From contig OX381707.1 in assembly GCA_947462335.1 (NCBI GenBank), positions 86,177,606 through 86,241,605 of the forward strand: a stretch of 64,000 nt of DNA. Reading direction: 5' to 3'. Made by a program: the position numbers and the translations under genes. The notes beneath the pieces were generated by a model. It searched no databases. It worked only from the letters and a program-made list of their open reading frames with translations, and was not told where the DNA came from. The stretch comes from Harmothoe impar (lineage: Eukaryota > Annelida > Polychaeta > Phyllodocida > Polynoidae). Positions 1-13,600 of this stretch are shown here, piece after piece. Position 1 is the stretch's first letter; each line of letters starts with the position of its first letter.

Positions 1-3000
1 CGGCAGTTTTGGGAGTGCTATGTATCAAATTGATGAAGAGAAAGTGCCGCTAGGATAGCAAAGGAAGCTCATTATTTACACAATAAAAAGGTAAAAGAGT
101 ATTGGGCTGCTGGTGAAGAGAAATGGAAATAGCATTGACAAGCTGAGAATGCGCTGGTCTCGCTTTAGTTACTGCTATCGACCCTATTCCTGGCTCTAGA
201 TTCCCAGATATGATAGTAGTGAATATCTTGACATATCAGCCATTGCATACTAACATGTATACAGTCTATACAATGATATGCTGTAGATAAGGACACAAAC
301 AACTTCCCTTTACTGATTGTCGTTATATTAGCTCCCATCATATTCTTGATGCTATATCTTAAGAAGCTGACAGTTTTGAGGAGTTTCCAGGGGGTTGGTT
401 AGACATTGCTGTCATGCGAAATTAAACCAACCGTTCAAGGCTGGTTCTGTTTTCCAGCGCAAGCTGAGTCTTGTTTTGGAAAAATGTATTTATCTATGAT
501 TAAGGACATGCATGCTTTATATTGTTTTATCTTTGATGTCTAACATGTTATAGTGCTACAGGGGGTGTTTAATTTACTTCAAGGTCTCAGTTCCTCTGTT
601 GATGTTGACAGGTTGGAGACTGACGAGTTTCTTAGTACGCCCTAGGATTGAATGACAGTCCCCAGAACACAGGGTGTACCAAGAAATTGGTACACCCATT
701 TATTGTCTTTTTTTCATATTTCCATGCCAAAATGCATAATTCTGATGCCACTATAGGAAGCAGAGGTCTATAATTTATGTATGTACCCTTTTTCATAACT
801 AAAATCGGAATATTATCTAAGAAATGGCTTTATCTACATATTTTCCTTCAGTAAATGTTTAGTAAAATCAGTTTGCTAATTTTTTGTTAAATCTGCTAAT
901 AAAAATGAACCCATAGGATGAAATCATTGATTAAGGCCCACAAAATGACGTTTTTGTTTTCACTCAGTGATGTTTGATAATGTAGTAAATAAGCCATATA
1001 ATGTAAATATAAGTATGAAATAGTACAGTGGTTTCCCTAGTCCCACCTATGACCCCAGTGACCCCACTAATTACATGCACAGATAATGGTTACAGTCCAG
1101 TGACTACAGGTAGGGTACATGAGTACTGGGCTGTGATTGGCCCATTTACCTGCATGAGCAGGGGTCATGGTCCAGTGAGCACACCAGGTGTACCAATATT
1201 ATGGTACAGCCTAAGGTTGGGCACTGTACCATAATCCTGGTACAGACTCAATGGAAAGAGTGTACTATGTATTTAGTACGTTCTAATAACATGGTCCCGG
1301 CCCCAACCTGGTTGAGTGAATGCAAACAGTAATGTATGAACAATATTTCAACATTTAGATCTTTTAAACATCCTTTGAATCTGATTCTGTGCCTACATCA
1401 TACCCTAGATCATTACCTTGTTAGCATCAGAGAAACTATGCCTCATCTTTTAATGAAATACAATGTGGAATTAAAAATGGCTGCTGAAGATGCTTCTTGT
1501 AAAGGAGGTGACAATGCAAAGTAACTAAGTAATAAAATGTGTCAACCCAGATCCAAAGAGCCCAGCCCTAGCCTAGATCTAGCACACACTATAAAAATGT
1601 ACTATATATGGTAATTTTCGGAGGCACATAAGATATCAGTATTTTTTGAAATATCTACAATGTATTTTTTAGACAGAAATAACCATAACCCAGATATGGG
1701 CAATTCCAGCTGGCTTAGTGAAACACATATATGAGCCTCAAGGACCAATGCTGATTCAGGCCTTGACAAGTGATATTTGATGGTTCAGCCTGCTATAAGA
1801 CCCGGACCACTCTGCAGAACTCCTATAGCTCCAGTCACCTAGAAAGGGCCAGTGCATACACACACTTTGCTTCTCTGATATAACAACATGGAATGGCCTG
1901 TGGGTGATTTTCTTAATTACAGGAAATGAATACACACATATATTATCTAAATCTCATGTAATATATCTAAAATTATTCAATAGATCTTTTTTTCTTATTG
2001 ATATTTGGAGGAAAAGCACCATTTTGTCTATTTCAGCCCATAAATGTCATTCAATCAAGGCAAAGTGAACATCCATTAAGAGTTCTCAAAGGATGATTGT
2101 CATTATGTCTGTACTATAGTAACATTTTATAGAACTACTATACCAGGAAACATCAATTGATGGTTCACAGGTTCGTTTTGTTCGATAATTTGGAACAGAT
2201 CCTGCAAATGGCGGCCATTTTTGATTAAAATGTTCACTGAACATAGGGATATTGAGACATCCAGCCCTAGAAGCCATGATTTTGTCATACATCTCATTTC
2301 ATTTTCATTGAATAGCTAACTTTCACCACATATGGGTCTGTTAATGACAGCAAAAGACTTTGTATATTCAAAAATTGTCCTCAATTGGACCTCAGCCATA
2401 ACAATTCTCAAAACGACTGTCAGTATTCAACTCTTTGCAAGCACATTTTTTTAAAGTTCAATAAATTTGAATATATGCAGTACACTTGATGGGATGAAAC
2501 ATCCATTGTGATAGGAATTGCCAAAAATTGTGAAATTGAACATTTCACCGTGAACTTCAAATGTCCATTTCAAGGAGACCAGACTAGATATAATGTCCCA
2601 AATGGAATCATTTGAAAGATAATTTTGTGATGGACCTCCACCTCTTAATACATTTAACTGTGTAGGGTAGCCTTTGTTGCTATGGAGATTCTGCTGAAAA
2701 AAGGAGAACAGATTTTGAAATTTTGCTGTTTTAGAATGTTCGTTGCCATGGCAATAGAGTTCACATTTTTCAAAATTTTGATTATTTGATAACATACACA
2801 TATTCTATGATGTATTGGCTTTAAATAGATATCTAAATACCACTTGTGTGCCTTTTGGTCATCAAATAAATGGAATTCTATGAAAAGATGTAGAGGAAGT
2901 TTTAAACGTTTGACCTATTCTTTATGACTGGAGCTATAGGACAATCATCACACGGTCAGCCATTGAAAGGTTGCCTGACATAAATGAAGATTGCTCTACA

Positions 3001-3492
3001 CCAGATCTACACTCTCCAATGCTGCCTCTTACCCTGTTTCTATTCTACCAGGAGTTTAAAGGCAACTTTCCTCATTTTCATGATTGGATTAATTCAGTGG
3101 GAATATTTAATAAGAATCAATACACCCAGAAATATAATGAATTTGAAACTCTATTTAAATGTACAACTCTTTTAGTATTAAATTAAGATCGAAAGGTTGT
3201 ATCAATTTATCAATTAATGGTGATACTAAACTCTATCATGAGTTGAGTGTATGTAAAATGAATAGAAAAAATGGTATCTAATTTCAATAACTCGGCAATA
3301 TAATCCATTTAAAGGAAAGTTATGGGAATCAAAATATCTTGGAGGGGGGTGTGGTCAAAACACAGGACCAATTTCGATGGTACAGATCATTTGGTGTCAA
3401 TTATTGGGTGTCCTCACTACCATGTTTGATTCTTTGGTTAAGGTTATGTGCATGGGGCTTGCTGCCATGAGAGCTAACCAGGTTTCTCATGG
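1..3492. other. Non-coding, no gene recognised
   Basis: Short ORFs only, none with a recognisable motif or codon pattern. Two hairpins: 672-697 (GGGTGTACCAA and inverse) and 1,192-1,241 (18-bp arms, ACCAATATTATGGTACAG and imperfect inverse), sharing a GTACC core, perhaps parts of one repeat. Nothing else stands out. Confidence 0.6.
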
Positions 3493-4284
3493 GGTTAATA
3501 GAGGCAACTCCCAGTGATCACTCTCACTGTCACTGATTGCATGGCACTGCTAAACACTTGGTGTAATGAGACAAATTACACGCCTAAAGACCTATGGACA
3601 CCCAGAGTTAGGTCGTCAGGCCTCAAAGTGGAAGCTAGAGCGTTCTGAATACACTGCAGGCCAGTATGAAATATTTTGTATTATAGACTTTTTTTTCCTT
3701 TTTTTTCCCAACAACTTATGCATCATGATGACAAATGGTATAATGCATGAATGTGCCATGTCTTCCAAACTGCACTATCATCAGAATATGCAGAAGCTCT
3801 CACCACATCCAGCACTAAATGTCTGTCCCCTAAGCTTACTTTACTCACAGCCAGCGCTAAGCTCATCTGGGGGATGATCCATCTCAACGCTTCAAAAGGG
3901 TGATTATTAGGCCTTTTCAACAGAACTGGTTTAAGCTCTGAAGTGAAGGGTGATGTATCAGAGTTTTGTTTATTGAAATCCTGTTGGGACAAAGAAATCT
4001 ACTGCCAGTTTCTGAGGAAGAAAGCTGAAACGGACAATAATGAAATGCGAGGGAATGTGACTTTCTCAATCAGGTTTCACAGAATTTCCATGACTTCAGT
4101 TTCAATGGGTAATGAGTTAACAGAGTTCTAATACAAGTTTTGATGATGAGAGCCTATCGACTTGACTTTCTTTCATCCCTGGATGGCATATTGCCTTAAT
4201 AGCTTAGTAATTAAGATGTAACAGTAAAATGACACTTAATAATATGATAAACAGAGCCAGCTTTCTTTTGATACCAAACATGCC

Positions 4285-4438
4285 TATATGGGGTGCGGCT
4301 TATAGAAGAGTTTTTTTTTAAGTATAATACAGTACTAAATTAACAATTTTCATATACCCTATTAGTCTTATAGGATTTCCCAAAGTTAGGGGTGCGGCTA
4401 ATATGTGAGTTAGGCTTATACGCAAGGTTTTACGGTAG
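4285..4438. repeat. GCGGCTTATA-type MITE fragment
   Basis: Contains GGGGTGCGGCTTATA near the left, GGGGTGCGGCTAATA in the middle and ends GCAAGGTTTTACGGTA, matching in reverse the start of the element at 37,430. Confidence 0.5.
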
Positions 4439-7400
4439 ACACAATACTGTAGATGAGAACAGACAGAGCAACTCTGGCTTAGTGTGTGCCTACCCTCAGC
4501 TAAAACTCATGTGGCCCGGAACTGATGGACCCGGTGAAGCCTGTAAGGACTGAGTACTAGCTCCAGTTACACTGTCACTAATGTCAGCCCGAGCAGACAA
4601 AGGGAAGGCTGAAACCTCTCAGGATGGAATGATGCATTAAGGGTTAATATCTATTTGATTCATGATATCACCAATTGAATCCTGTCATCAGTGAAGCTTT
4701 CTCACCTTATGCATGAGTGTATGAATGCCAAATGTTTTGCATACTGTAGAAAGGTTAGCTCGCTCAGTTGCCAAATTTATGTGTCATACAAATGACAGGA
4801 TAAAGTGCATTAAATTACTTGGCTGCTCTTAAAGGGTGGCAGAGAAAAGCTCATAAGTAGTGCTTATCAAGATGACCACAGTTTTATACATGGTTTGTGG
4901 GAATAAAATCATCGAGTTAAGTTATTATACACTCCTAGAGAGTCAGAGTGATACACATATGTAGCCTTGGCTAGAAGCTCCTCACAAGGGATGCACTCTG
5001 GTACATTTGAATGAAGGGCATATGAAATTATGGACTATGCAGGCCCTAAAGGAATAACATATGTAACATCTGTAGATTCTACTGTAGGTGTACAGTTTAT
5101 TGTAGGTGGTTAACAGCAAAATCTACAATGGATTCTACGGGAGATCTATTTGTAGGTGTACAGTTTTTTGTAGGTAAACAGTAATATTTGCTGTGGAATT
5201 TACACTAAATTCTACCGTAGACCCATTCTACGGTAAATTCTACGTTACAGTGTGATGCACTCTAACATCATGCTAGGAAGATAAATGCTACACACCGATA
5301 CCAGCAGTGGGCATTGTAGAAAAATGTGCCTGAATATGGTTCTGTGTTATCAATCCAGCAAGACCATGTTATGTTATATCGGTAGTGACATGTAGAGAAC
5401 TCAGCATCCAGCATGACGAGGTTAAGACTCTCAACTGGTCCTCCTGAAACATTCAGCACAGGTCTTAGGGAATATCACGATGAGTTAATGCTCTAGACTA
5501 AAAGGATAAAGAGTAATCATGCACAAGAAAGAAATATGTAGACGGAAAATACAAGGAAATCAAAATCAATGACATGTAAACAATGGAAGTGGTAGACATA
5601 GATGCAGAGGCAGGCCTCAAATGGAGGGATAGTGACATATGCAACATACACCTTCTCTATGAAGGATGGTATTGTTTTTAGTCTATGAGTGCATCTTGAG
5701 CCGTTTCCTTAGTAGGCCTGTCTGGTCTAATCTTCCAGTAGCAGACCGTGAGTCTGAGCTTGGGGCAGGGTCACAAAAAGAGAGAGGTCTGTACACCTTG
5801 TACAATCTGTCTCTACTAGACTTCATCTCCTGGATGAAGAGGATCTCCTCAGCCTCAAGTTCTACAGGCTTCACTCGGCCAATCTTCCATTAGTTCCTTG
5901 AGGTAAGTCTTGGGGGGGGGGGGGGCAGGGACACAATAAGGGAAAGGTGTACATGCTCTGTCTCTTCTAGCTGGCAACACAGTGTGTCTACTAGCTGCAT
6001 TGGCAGGAATAGATCTATGAAGCAGATTCATTTAAGCCATCACATTAAGAAAGCTGTTATTATGTCTTAAGGATTAGCACACTCTCCTCTGAATAATGAA
6101 AAATCTTTGAAATGGTTTTTCATTCAATTTCAATGGAGAATTAAACTGTTCTTCTCCATTTCGTTTCATCAAATTCGTTTTTGCCTCATGCTGCAGATTA
6201 AAAGTTATACTCTGTATAAACCTAATTTCTTCTTTTAGATGCAGCATCTTTCTACATCGCATACCTTGTGTTTTACGTTGGCCTTTTATTAGCCATGATG
6301 AGGAACTGGATAAGCCTTGAAAATGCTTTCAGAAGTAACTGCCCTCCCTCAAAGATTAGTGTTTATGCAGTCAGGAAATCAATATAATTGGTATCAGTTG
6401 GAATGTAAAAGGTAAAAGAGTTTCTTGGTAGAGACGTGACAGAATGCATTTATACCAATGAGAATATGTTACCGGTAAGTTGACAAGGAAATGTTTCTAA
6501 AGAGGGAACATTAGACTAAATGATACTTAATAGAGTAGGTTTAAATAGAGTAGGCTTAACAAATATATCATACTCAGCTTCATTTTCGAAAGACCATGAT
6601 GTGAACCCAAAATTTTTCGAAAAGAGAAACAAATTGAGACCACCACTATCCAATGATTTCTACCGAAAATAGCCAATAGACCTTCATAACTTAATAACAA
6701 TATGGTCCTCATAGGAGACCTCCAGTCCTCTTACTGCAGCTGGAAGGATTCTGTCCTGGCTCTGTAAAAAATGGGCAAAAGGTTTGGTTAGTGAACACAT
6801 ATTGAACCTGAAGAAAGGTTATGAAGTGGTTGTAGATGGAAGATGTATCAAGATGACAAAGAGTACTTGACGTGAGGAGAACAAGAGGCACTGTGAGGGT
6901 GCCACCCGTTATGTTGATGAAGACAAAGCACCCTGTTAGGTTAGGCTGGTCTCCATGATTTGTACATAAGGTTTTAATTCTAGTGCTGGGGGAGGATGGG
7001 AAGACGAGGGAATAGAGAAAGCAGAAGAAAATAGTACCAGATCACGTTCTCACTGCATGAATACTTGCATTTAAGCAAATTTAAGATACCTTATTATAAA
7101 CTCTTTTAGTGGCTTCAAGTTCAATAATGCCAAGCTAATATATGGGAAAGGCCATTTAAGTGGCGTTCAGCATTTTCAATATACATCTTTACATTCTTGC
7201 AATTGCTTTTGCTTAACCAATACCATCTTGAGACTCTTGTTTAGTTAATCTGCTGTCTAGGACCCCGGGTATACTATTGATGAAGTTGAGGTTTTAACAA
7301 GATTAAGGTTCTGGGGAAAAACTTATATGAATTGGCCTACTTAGACATCTAGCAGAAAAAGGGTGAGACTAAGGTCACAGTAGAGATACTGCAAGGTAGG

Positions 7401-8834
7401 GTTTGGTGATATTTCTTAGAATCATTGCTTAACCGAAATATCCCAAGAGATAGCATTCATGTGAGCCCTAAGCTTGGGGATGATTCATTGTGCTGATAGA
7501 ATAATGATCACAATAGCTCTTTTCCTGAAAACAAGAATAAGGTGGGAAATAAAGGGTAATTTTTCAGACTTTTGTCCATTGGATTCATTCCTCCAGGAAC
7601 AAAGACATCGTCTTTGCTGTGGCGCTGTGAATTAAAACTGTGAAATGCAGCTTTGAAAGGAGATGTTTTTGATCAGTTTCACTTGATTTATTCTCATGGA
7701 CTTTTAGGCCACTCATCACATGATCTTAAGCAGCAGCTGCACCGTGTGATACTAACTGCACAGCGGCTCTGTGATATGGATATTTACCCTTTTTAGGACG
7801 TATGTAGTCATGGTGCACCAATGCAGCCTTGGCAGCTAACTCTCTGGTGCTGCATTGGTGCATCATGCCGAGCCCTCAGGAGTGTTATAATGTTGGCATG
7901 ATGCTTGAATTTAGCCCTAGAATACAGTTTTAGCCGTTGATAGAGGACGCCTTCCCTTGTTCAAACATGTTATAATCAGGTTTAGAGTTACCAAAGACAT
8001 AGGTAATAAGAGACAAGCATGTGAAAGGCCTTGATATTGTGCTAATACAGTGTCTTTACCCCAATGCAAAACTAAAGAGAATAAGAATGAAACAGAAAGA
8101 ATACATTTTTCAGTAGGGCTGATAGTAGTTGGGCATTCAAGGGTTCTTTAAGGATCAGGATATACATTTAAGCACAAGTATAAAGAGAATGAATGTAGAA
8201 CTTTGTATGTAGATTTCTATTGACATTCTCATATAAAGACTTTGTAAACTATATAGCATTGCTCTACCTCCATCAAGACTTCTCAAGGTCTGGCCCAGAT
8301 ACGGAAGTGTGTGGCAAATTGCACAAGGTTTGCCATATCTTCCTATACTAAATAATTCATTTTTCAGAACTTGAATTATTTGATCATACAATGACATGCC
8401 TACTGTCAAGCCAATCTCTGATGGAATAAGCCTGCATAATTCCCTATGTAGCAACCAGCCATCTTTGTCTCATCATATAAAATTACTAATTAAGGCCTTA
8501 ATTAGGGACACACAGACTGTGTGAGTAAAGGGACTGTAGCCTCTGACTGCTGCAGGTAATGCAGTCTGTTTATGGGATTTTACAGATCTAAGGTTTCCTA
8601 ATAGAACATTTATTTTAAGAAGCCTAATGCTCATGAACCTATGTGATGTTCAGTTATTGTTTAAAGTTTATAATTTGCACACACTGTATGCGTAAAATGG
8701 GCATGAAAAAAAAAGTTATGTTGATACTGTAATGAGACCTTATACTTGCGGTTTTATTCAGGTGCTTTAGAACATGATGAACATCTGTCAGGTGGGTGGA
8801 AACTAGACTAATTTTGCACATTTCCAACAACTTA
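4439..8834. other. Non-coding, no gene recognised
   Basis: Contains R2 copies, a repeat at 5,060-5,245 with recurring TCTACNGTAG/GTAGGTGTACAG words that could be a short MITE, a 12-G run at about 5,912, and the 7,811 hairpin. Sequence at 8,500-8,830 recurs at 9,700-9,980 and weakly at 46,690-46,850. Confidence 0.5.
7811..7865. repeat. Short hairpin, 17-bp arms
   Basis: TGGTGCACCAATGCAGC and its inverse with one mismatch, loop 21 nt. The size fits a small RNA precursor, but no second copy or context supports transcription. Confidence 0.35.
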
Positions 8835-9156
8835 GGGAGTGTTATTTTTTAACAACAGGGGGGGGTAGGTTGGTGGTTTTTCGCGTGAAGGGGTTGGAAA
8901 TTTTGTTGTTGTCCCCCACCGAAGGGGTCGAAATATTTTCGGTCCCCCCCTTAGGCCAGCAGAAATTGAACGTGGCCGACCCCTTTGAGCTATAGTAACG
9001 TGCAGGCTTTTACACTAAAAAGGGCGACCAATTTTTTGGTCCCCCCTCTAGAGGGGTCCACAATTTTTGGCCCCCCCCCCCCTTCAAGGGGTCAAAGTTT
9101 TTTTGGTCCCCCTCGAATCCACCCCCCCCCCCTGTTGCCAAGAAATGACCACTTTC
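8835..9156. mobile_element. 322-bp G/C-run MITE with TTA target duplication
   Basis: Ends are imperfect inverted repeats (GGGAGTGTTATTTTTTAAC... and, from the right, GAAAGTGGTCATTTCTTGGC...), both leading into CAACAGGGGGG. TTA lies on both sides. The related repeat at 9,978-9,986 shows the unoccupied site (AACTTATTG), which confirms the insertion boundaries and the 3-bp duplication. The interior is full of G and C runs around GGGGTC words. A third copy's left end is at 37,317. Confidence 0.78.
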
Positions 9157-9625
9157 TTATTGCGGGTGCACATGGTGTAGAACCCCATGTTCTGTGTAAT
9201 AAGAAGCAAGTGACTTTGAAGAATGACAGAAATCTTGAAGTATGTTAATTCTTATGAATGTTTTAAGACACAATTTAAAGCATTTTATATGATTCTTTCC
9301 GTGGTATCTGTTCTTCTGACATGATAATATGGTTCAAGAGACATCAAACCTAAGGACTGTTGCAGCCCACTGTTAGTGTAAATTGTCACCGGAGACACAT
9401 ATTTAACTGCTGAAATCCATGGTAAGGTTAGAGCTAAGATTTACCCATTTGTCGTCTTGGCTGCTCTAGAATTAAACAGAAACCTCCAGAAGGCTTTAGG
9501 TGCATTATTAAACCTAGGGCAACAAAGCATACAGATTCCCCATCTCTTAAATATAGAAGCTGCTGACAGCGTACAAGAGTTGAATAAAACCACTCGTATG
9601 CAACTGCTGTGAAGTTTTAGCTTAT

Positions 9626-9710
9626 GATTCCATGAGTTTCTGCTCCCACTTAGCAGTGACATGCAATAAGTGACAGTAACAGTGATCACTGAGAGCCGCC
9701 TCTATTAACC
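9626..9710. repeat. Dispersed repeat family R1 (GAGAGCCGCCTCTATTAACC)
   Basis: TTAGCAGTGACATGCAATAA followed by AGTGATCACTGAGAGCCGCC and TCTATTAACC. Other copies: 3,493-3,553 (inverse), 10,161-10,260, 14,301-14,355, 44,775-44,848 and 49,128-49,205. Length about 70-100 bp; no pol III boxes seen. Confidence 0.65.
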
Positions 9711-10689
9711 TCAGTCTGTTTCTGGGAGTTTTCCAGATCTAAGGTTTCCTAATTTATTTCGAGGAGACTAATGCTCATGAACCTATGTGATGTTCAGTTA
9801 TTGTTTGAAATTTATGATTTGCACATACTGTATGCGTGAAATGGGCATGAAAAAAGGAAGTTATGTTGATACTGTAATGAAACGTTTTACTTTCTTTTTA
9901 ATTCAGGTCCTTCAGAACATGATGAACAACATGTCAGCTGGGTGGAAACTAGATTCACTTTGCACATTTCCAAAAACTTATTGTGGGTGCACGTGGTGTA
10001 GAAACCCATGTTCTGAAGCAATTGACTTTGAAGAATGACAGAGATCTTTGAGTATGTTAATTCTCCTGAAATCCATGGTAAGGTAAGAACTATGATTTAC
10101 TCATTTGTCATCATAGCTGCTTTAGAATTAAACAGAAACCTCCAGAAGGCTTTAGGTGCATGATTCCATGAGTTCCTGCTGCCACTTAGCAGTGACATGC
10201 AATAAGTGTCAGTAAGACTGATTGGTGAGAGCCACCTCTATTAACCTGCTGACAAACCTGCTTCCCAGGCAGAACCTTTGCTTGTAGCACACCTCAATTA
10301 AGTTTCTCGTTGCTACTCATTTTCTTGTCTCTGATTGAAAATATCTGTTCACATTAGAAACCAGGGGATTTATCAAATACCAGCGCCTTCGGCGTTGGAC
10401 TTAGCCCCCGCTCCCAGCAAAGAACAAAAGAAGAAGGATAATTAAAAGACCAACCAGTCATTTAGCTTCAGATCTTTTTTGATATGAAGGGCCTACCTAA
10501 ATGATCTAGGCCTACTTATATCAATAGGCCTACGTCTTCAGTATTATGCCTAAGTAAGGAAGGGGAGGGGGGAGGGGGTGGCATACCTATGCCTATTTTT
10601 TCTCCCGTGTCATTTATAATTTCCTCCCCCTCCCGTACCTCATGTAACCCTACACCAGTGCAAACAACCTAGCCATCTATTTTTAAAAA

Positions 10690-10826
10690 GTGGCCTATTC
10701 CTACTGAAACCCACGGGAAATTGTGGCCTATTATCACGGCAAACTGTGGCCTATTCTCATGGTGATTTGTGGCCTATTCTCATGGCGAATTGGGACCTAT
10801 AGGGGGCCTATTCCAACGCTAAATTA
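10690..10826. repeat. Short tandem repeat (GTGGCCTATTCTCATGG)
   Basis: Four to five degenerate units of about 30 bp followed by a run of 14 C. A GGCCTA-rich stretch lies just upstream (10,505-10,560). Confidence 0.6.
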
Positions 10827-13493
10827 AAGCCCCCCCCCCCCCCCGACACACATACTAAAGCTGTCTCAGGTCAACGCAGACCGGCGTATTCTCTCGTAGT
10901 GGCTCGATTCAGAAGTTTAAGCAAGCATATCTCGGTATCTATGAAAGGGTTTAACACTATATTCAAATTGGGGGATAACATGGATATTTACTTCATTATG
11001 CCATTGTATTTTGTCCTTCTCTTTATATAATTATCTTATAATGTGGCTATTTTAAAAGGCAAAACAATGGCGGATTTGTGCGAGAAATTTGGTCTCTTGT
11101 TGTCAAGCAATCAGTGCCGAGGTTATGTTTTAAAGGATTGACTACTTCCTGATGAAGACTCACCATGGCTGCAACGTCGATCATCCACTATCATTAATCT
11201 ATGTTCATATGAATCATCATCATTTCACGATCGACTTGTTGTAATGCCTTCCCATATAAATGGTGACAAAAGCCTACTAAAAGGGACTGTGTCGGGGGCT
11301 GTGTGACATACAATATTTAGTAAATGCCTGATGTCACTATACCTGAAAGAAGCTTGTAATCTTAGTTAGGCTTCCTGTCAGATATCAGTCCTCCAGTATA
11401 GACAGAGCTAGACAAATCACTATAGGGTAAGGGTATGCCTTAGATCACTGGCTCCTCATGTCAAAGAGTGTATCAGGTCAGTCTACCTAGCTCATATGAT
11501 GCCTGGTGGTCTGACACGTTTTTCAATTATAGTAGAGAAGACACATGCCCCCCGAATGTCATTTCTAACAGTCAAATTGGCAATGTGCTTCATCTGTCTA
11601 TCTCTGTTTGCCTTTTTCCTATTCTGCCTTCCTTACATTCCTTCTCCTAGTCTCTCCTTGTGTGTCTTATTCATTTAAGACATTGAGACATTAATGGGTT
11701 AGATTTTTCTTCGAAGATAAGAAAGCATCTAAGCAAACAGCAAATTTAACAAGGCATGTGAGGGCAGCTATCAGCTTCTATAAATCTGTAGAACAACAGC
11801 AGCCTGGTTAGACAGCTAGACAGTCACATGACAGCTGTATTGTGAGCCACACTGAGGCATGTCCCAGCATACAGTCATGATATCAAAGAGAACGTGCTGA
11901 GATTGCAGTTATTCATTTTGAGAATGAGCCTACGTGACATTTGCCTCTTTCTGTAAGTTCCAACCTAATTAATGTCATCGAAGTATTCTGTGTAACCACT
12001 GGAACACTGAATCATCTTAAAAATACGCTAAAGCATGTATTTCACAATCGTCTCTTGGCTGAAATTCTGTCGTCAGATGAAAGTTCACAATGTTAAATTT
12101 ATAGACATATCTGTTCCAACCAAAGGAATCACAACTGATTCTGTCAGTGGAATACTGGCTCTGAGAGAGATAAGCTGAGGACAGAGACATGTTGCGCTGG
12201 GTGGAAGCGGAGATTAGAAAATATGCTTATATTTGTGATCGCCTGCCTACCTTAACTTTCTGTTTTCTCCTATACTTGGCTACATTTCCCACCCTAACCG
12301 CTTTGTTTTCTTATATGGCATCCAGACTGAATTATGGGGAACACTTACATTTGATTCTAAGGGAAATATAATGTTAACCAAAGTGTTTTGCTGTAATAAT
12401 GTTTGAACATTAACATTGTTAAGACACAGAGGCAATGTGAACCAAGTGTATTTCTTATATAGAGTATCATCCTTAAACTTACTTTTAAACCAACTTTGCT
12501 TCATACATAACCTGATTGCCTTTTTAAAAAGTACGCCTTCCTAGCTATTTCACTGCAAATTGCCGTTTACTGGAGTCTGATTGATACAAATGCATTTCTA
12601 CATTACCCTATCTACGTCCTCCTCACTCTTCCACCTGTACTCGACAGGTTGGGTAGATGGTAGAATGGCTTGATTGCATGAAGGATTGACTAGGGAGTGG
12701 CAATAAGATGTTTTGCTTTCCCTTTGCCTATTCTCTACATTTAACTCTTTTGACAATGGAAATCCTAAGAAGAAGTGTCCAATTATTTGTAATTAATGAA
12801 CACTGAGTAAATTGATTCCTAATGATTTAATTTCTCTAAATATAAATTGAGGGAAACTCTAATGTAGTTTATTTATTGTTCATTTATATTAAAGCATGCT
12901 ACTGTGGAGGGAGGGGATAACATATAGGTCACAACTTAATTAAAGAGAAATCTTGATCAGTTGGATTGATGAAATACAATTAATGATTAAAAGGATAATC
13001 TGTCTATTCCCAAAAGATAATATTAGGTTTGAAATAAGATTGTACTTAAATATTCTGTTTGCAGATGATATTTCATACAGACAAACATTTTGTGGATAGT
13101 GGTTTATTGTGCTGGCACCTTTAACATGTGTGACATTGCAAGGTGTATAGAAAAAAAGTACCGGACCGAGGTGCATGTTAAACATTCTTGAGTATGGCTC
13201 TAGATGAACTGATGTTACCAAGAAACTACTAAAAGGACTTCTTTTTCATTATTGAGAGCTTTTGTTCATTAAGTCTATTGAAACAATCTGGTTTAAGGAA
13301 TATGCCTCTCCTCATGTTCATGCGGCATAGACAAGTAACAAGGCTGTAGTGCACTAAGGAATAGTTTATGTAAGATGGGGCATACTAGGTACAAACGCCA
13401 CCTTATGAGACCACACTCTGAAAGACAAAACTTTCCAACACTAAGGAACATTGCCATCAGGAAAGGACAAGCGTTAGCAGACACTGTGATGTG

Positions 13494-13600
13494 GACTAGT
13501 AGAGACAGAGCAGACAGTGCATAGAGACCTCTCCCTCCCTGCCCCCAGCTAAGACTCACAGCCCGTAACTAATGGAAGCTGGGACCAGACAGGCCTGGGG
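13494..13600. repeat. Dispersed repeat family R2 (TAGAGACAGAGCAGAC...AGCTAAGACTCAC)
   Basis: Consensus words GTAGAGACAGAGC, AGACCTCTCCCT, TGCCCCCAGCTAAGACTCAC and ACCAGACAGGCCTG. Other copies: 5,704-5,822 (inverse), 5,877-5,972 (inverse, with a G-run), 48,370-48,485, and a weak one at 4,452-4,540. Confidence 0.6.

Noticed and set aside
2451..2801. 116-codon minus-strand ORF
   Set aside because: Low-complexity AT-rich sequence with no motif; consistent with chance.
7811..7865. microRNA precursor
   Set aside because: Stem is only 17 bp and there is no conservation or cluster evidence; recorded only as a hairpin.
8985..9248. 87-codon ORF across the G/C runs
   Set aside because: It lies inside the TTA-flanked MITE and its composition follows the homopolymer runs.
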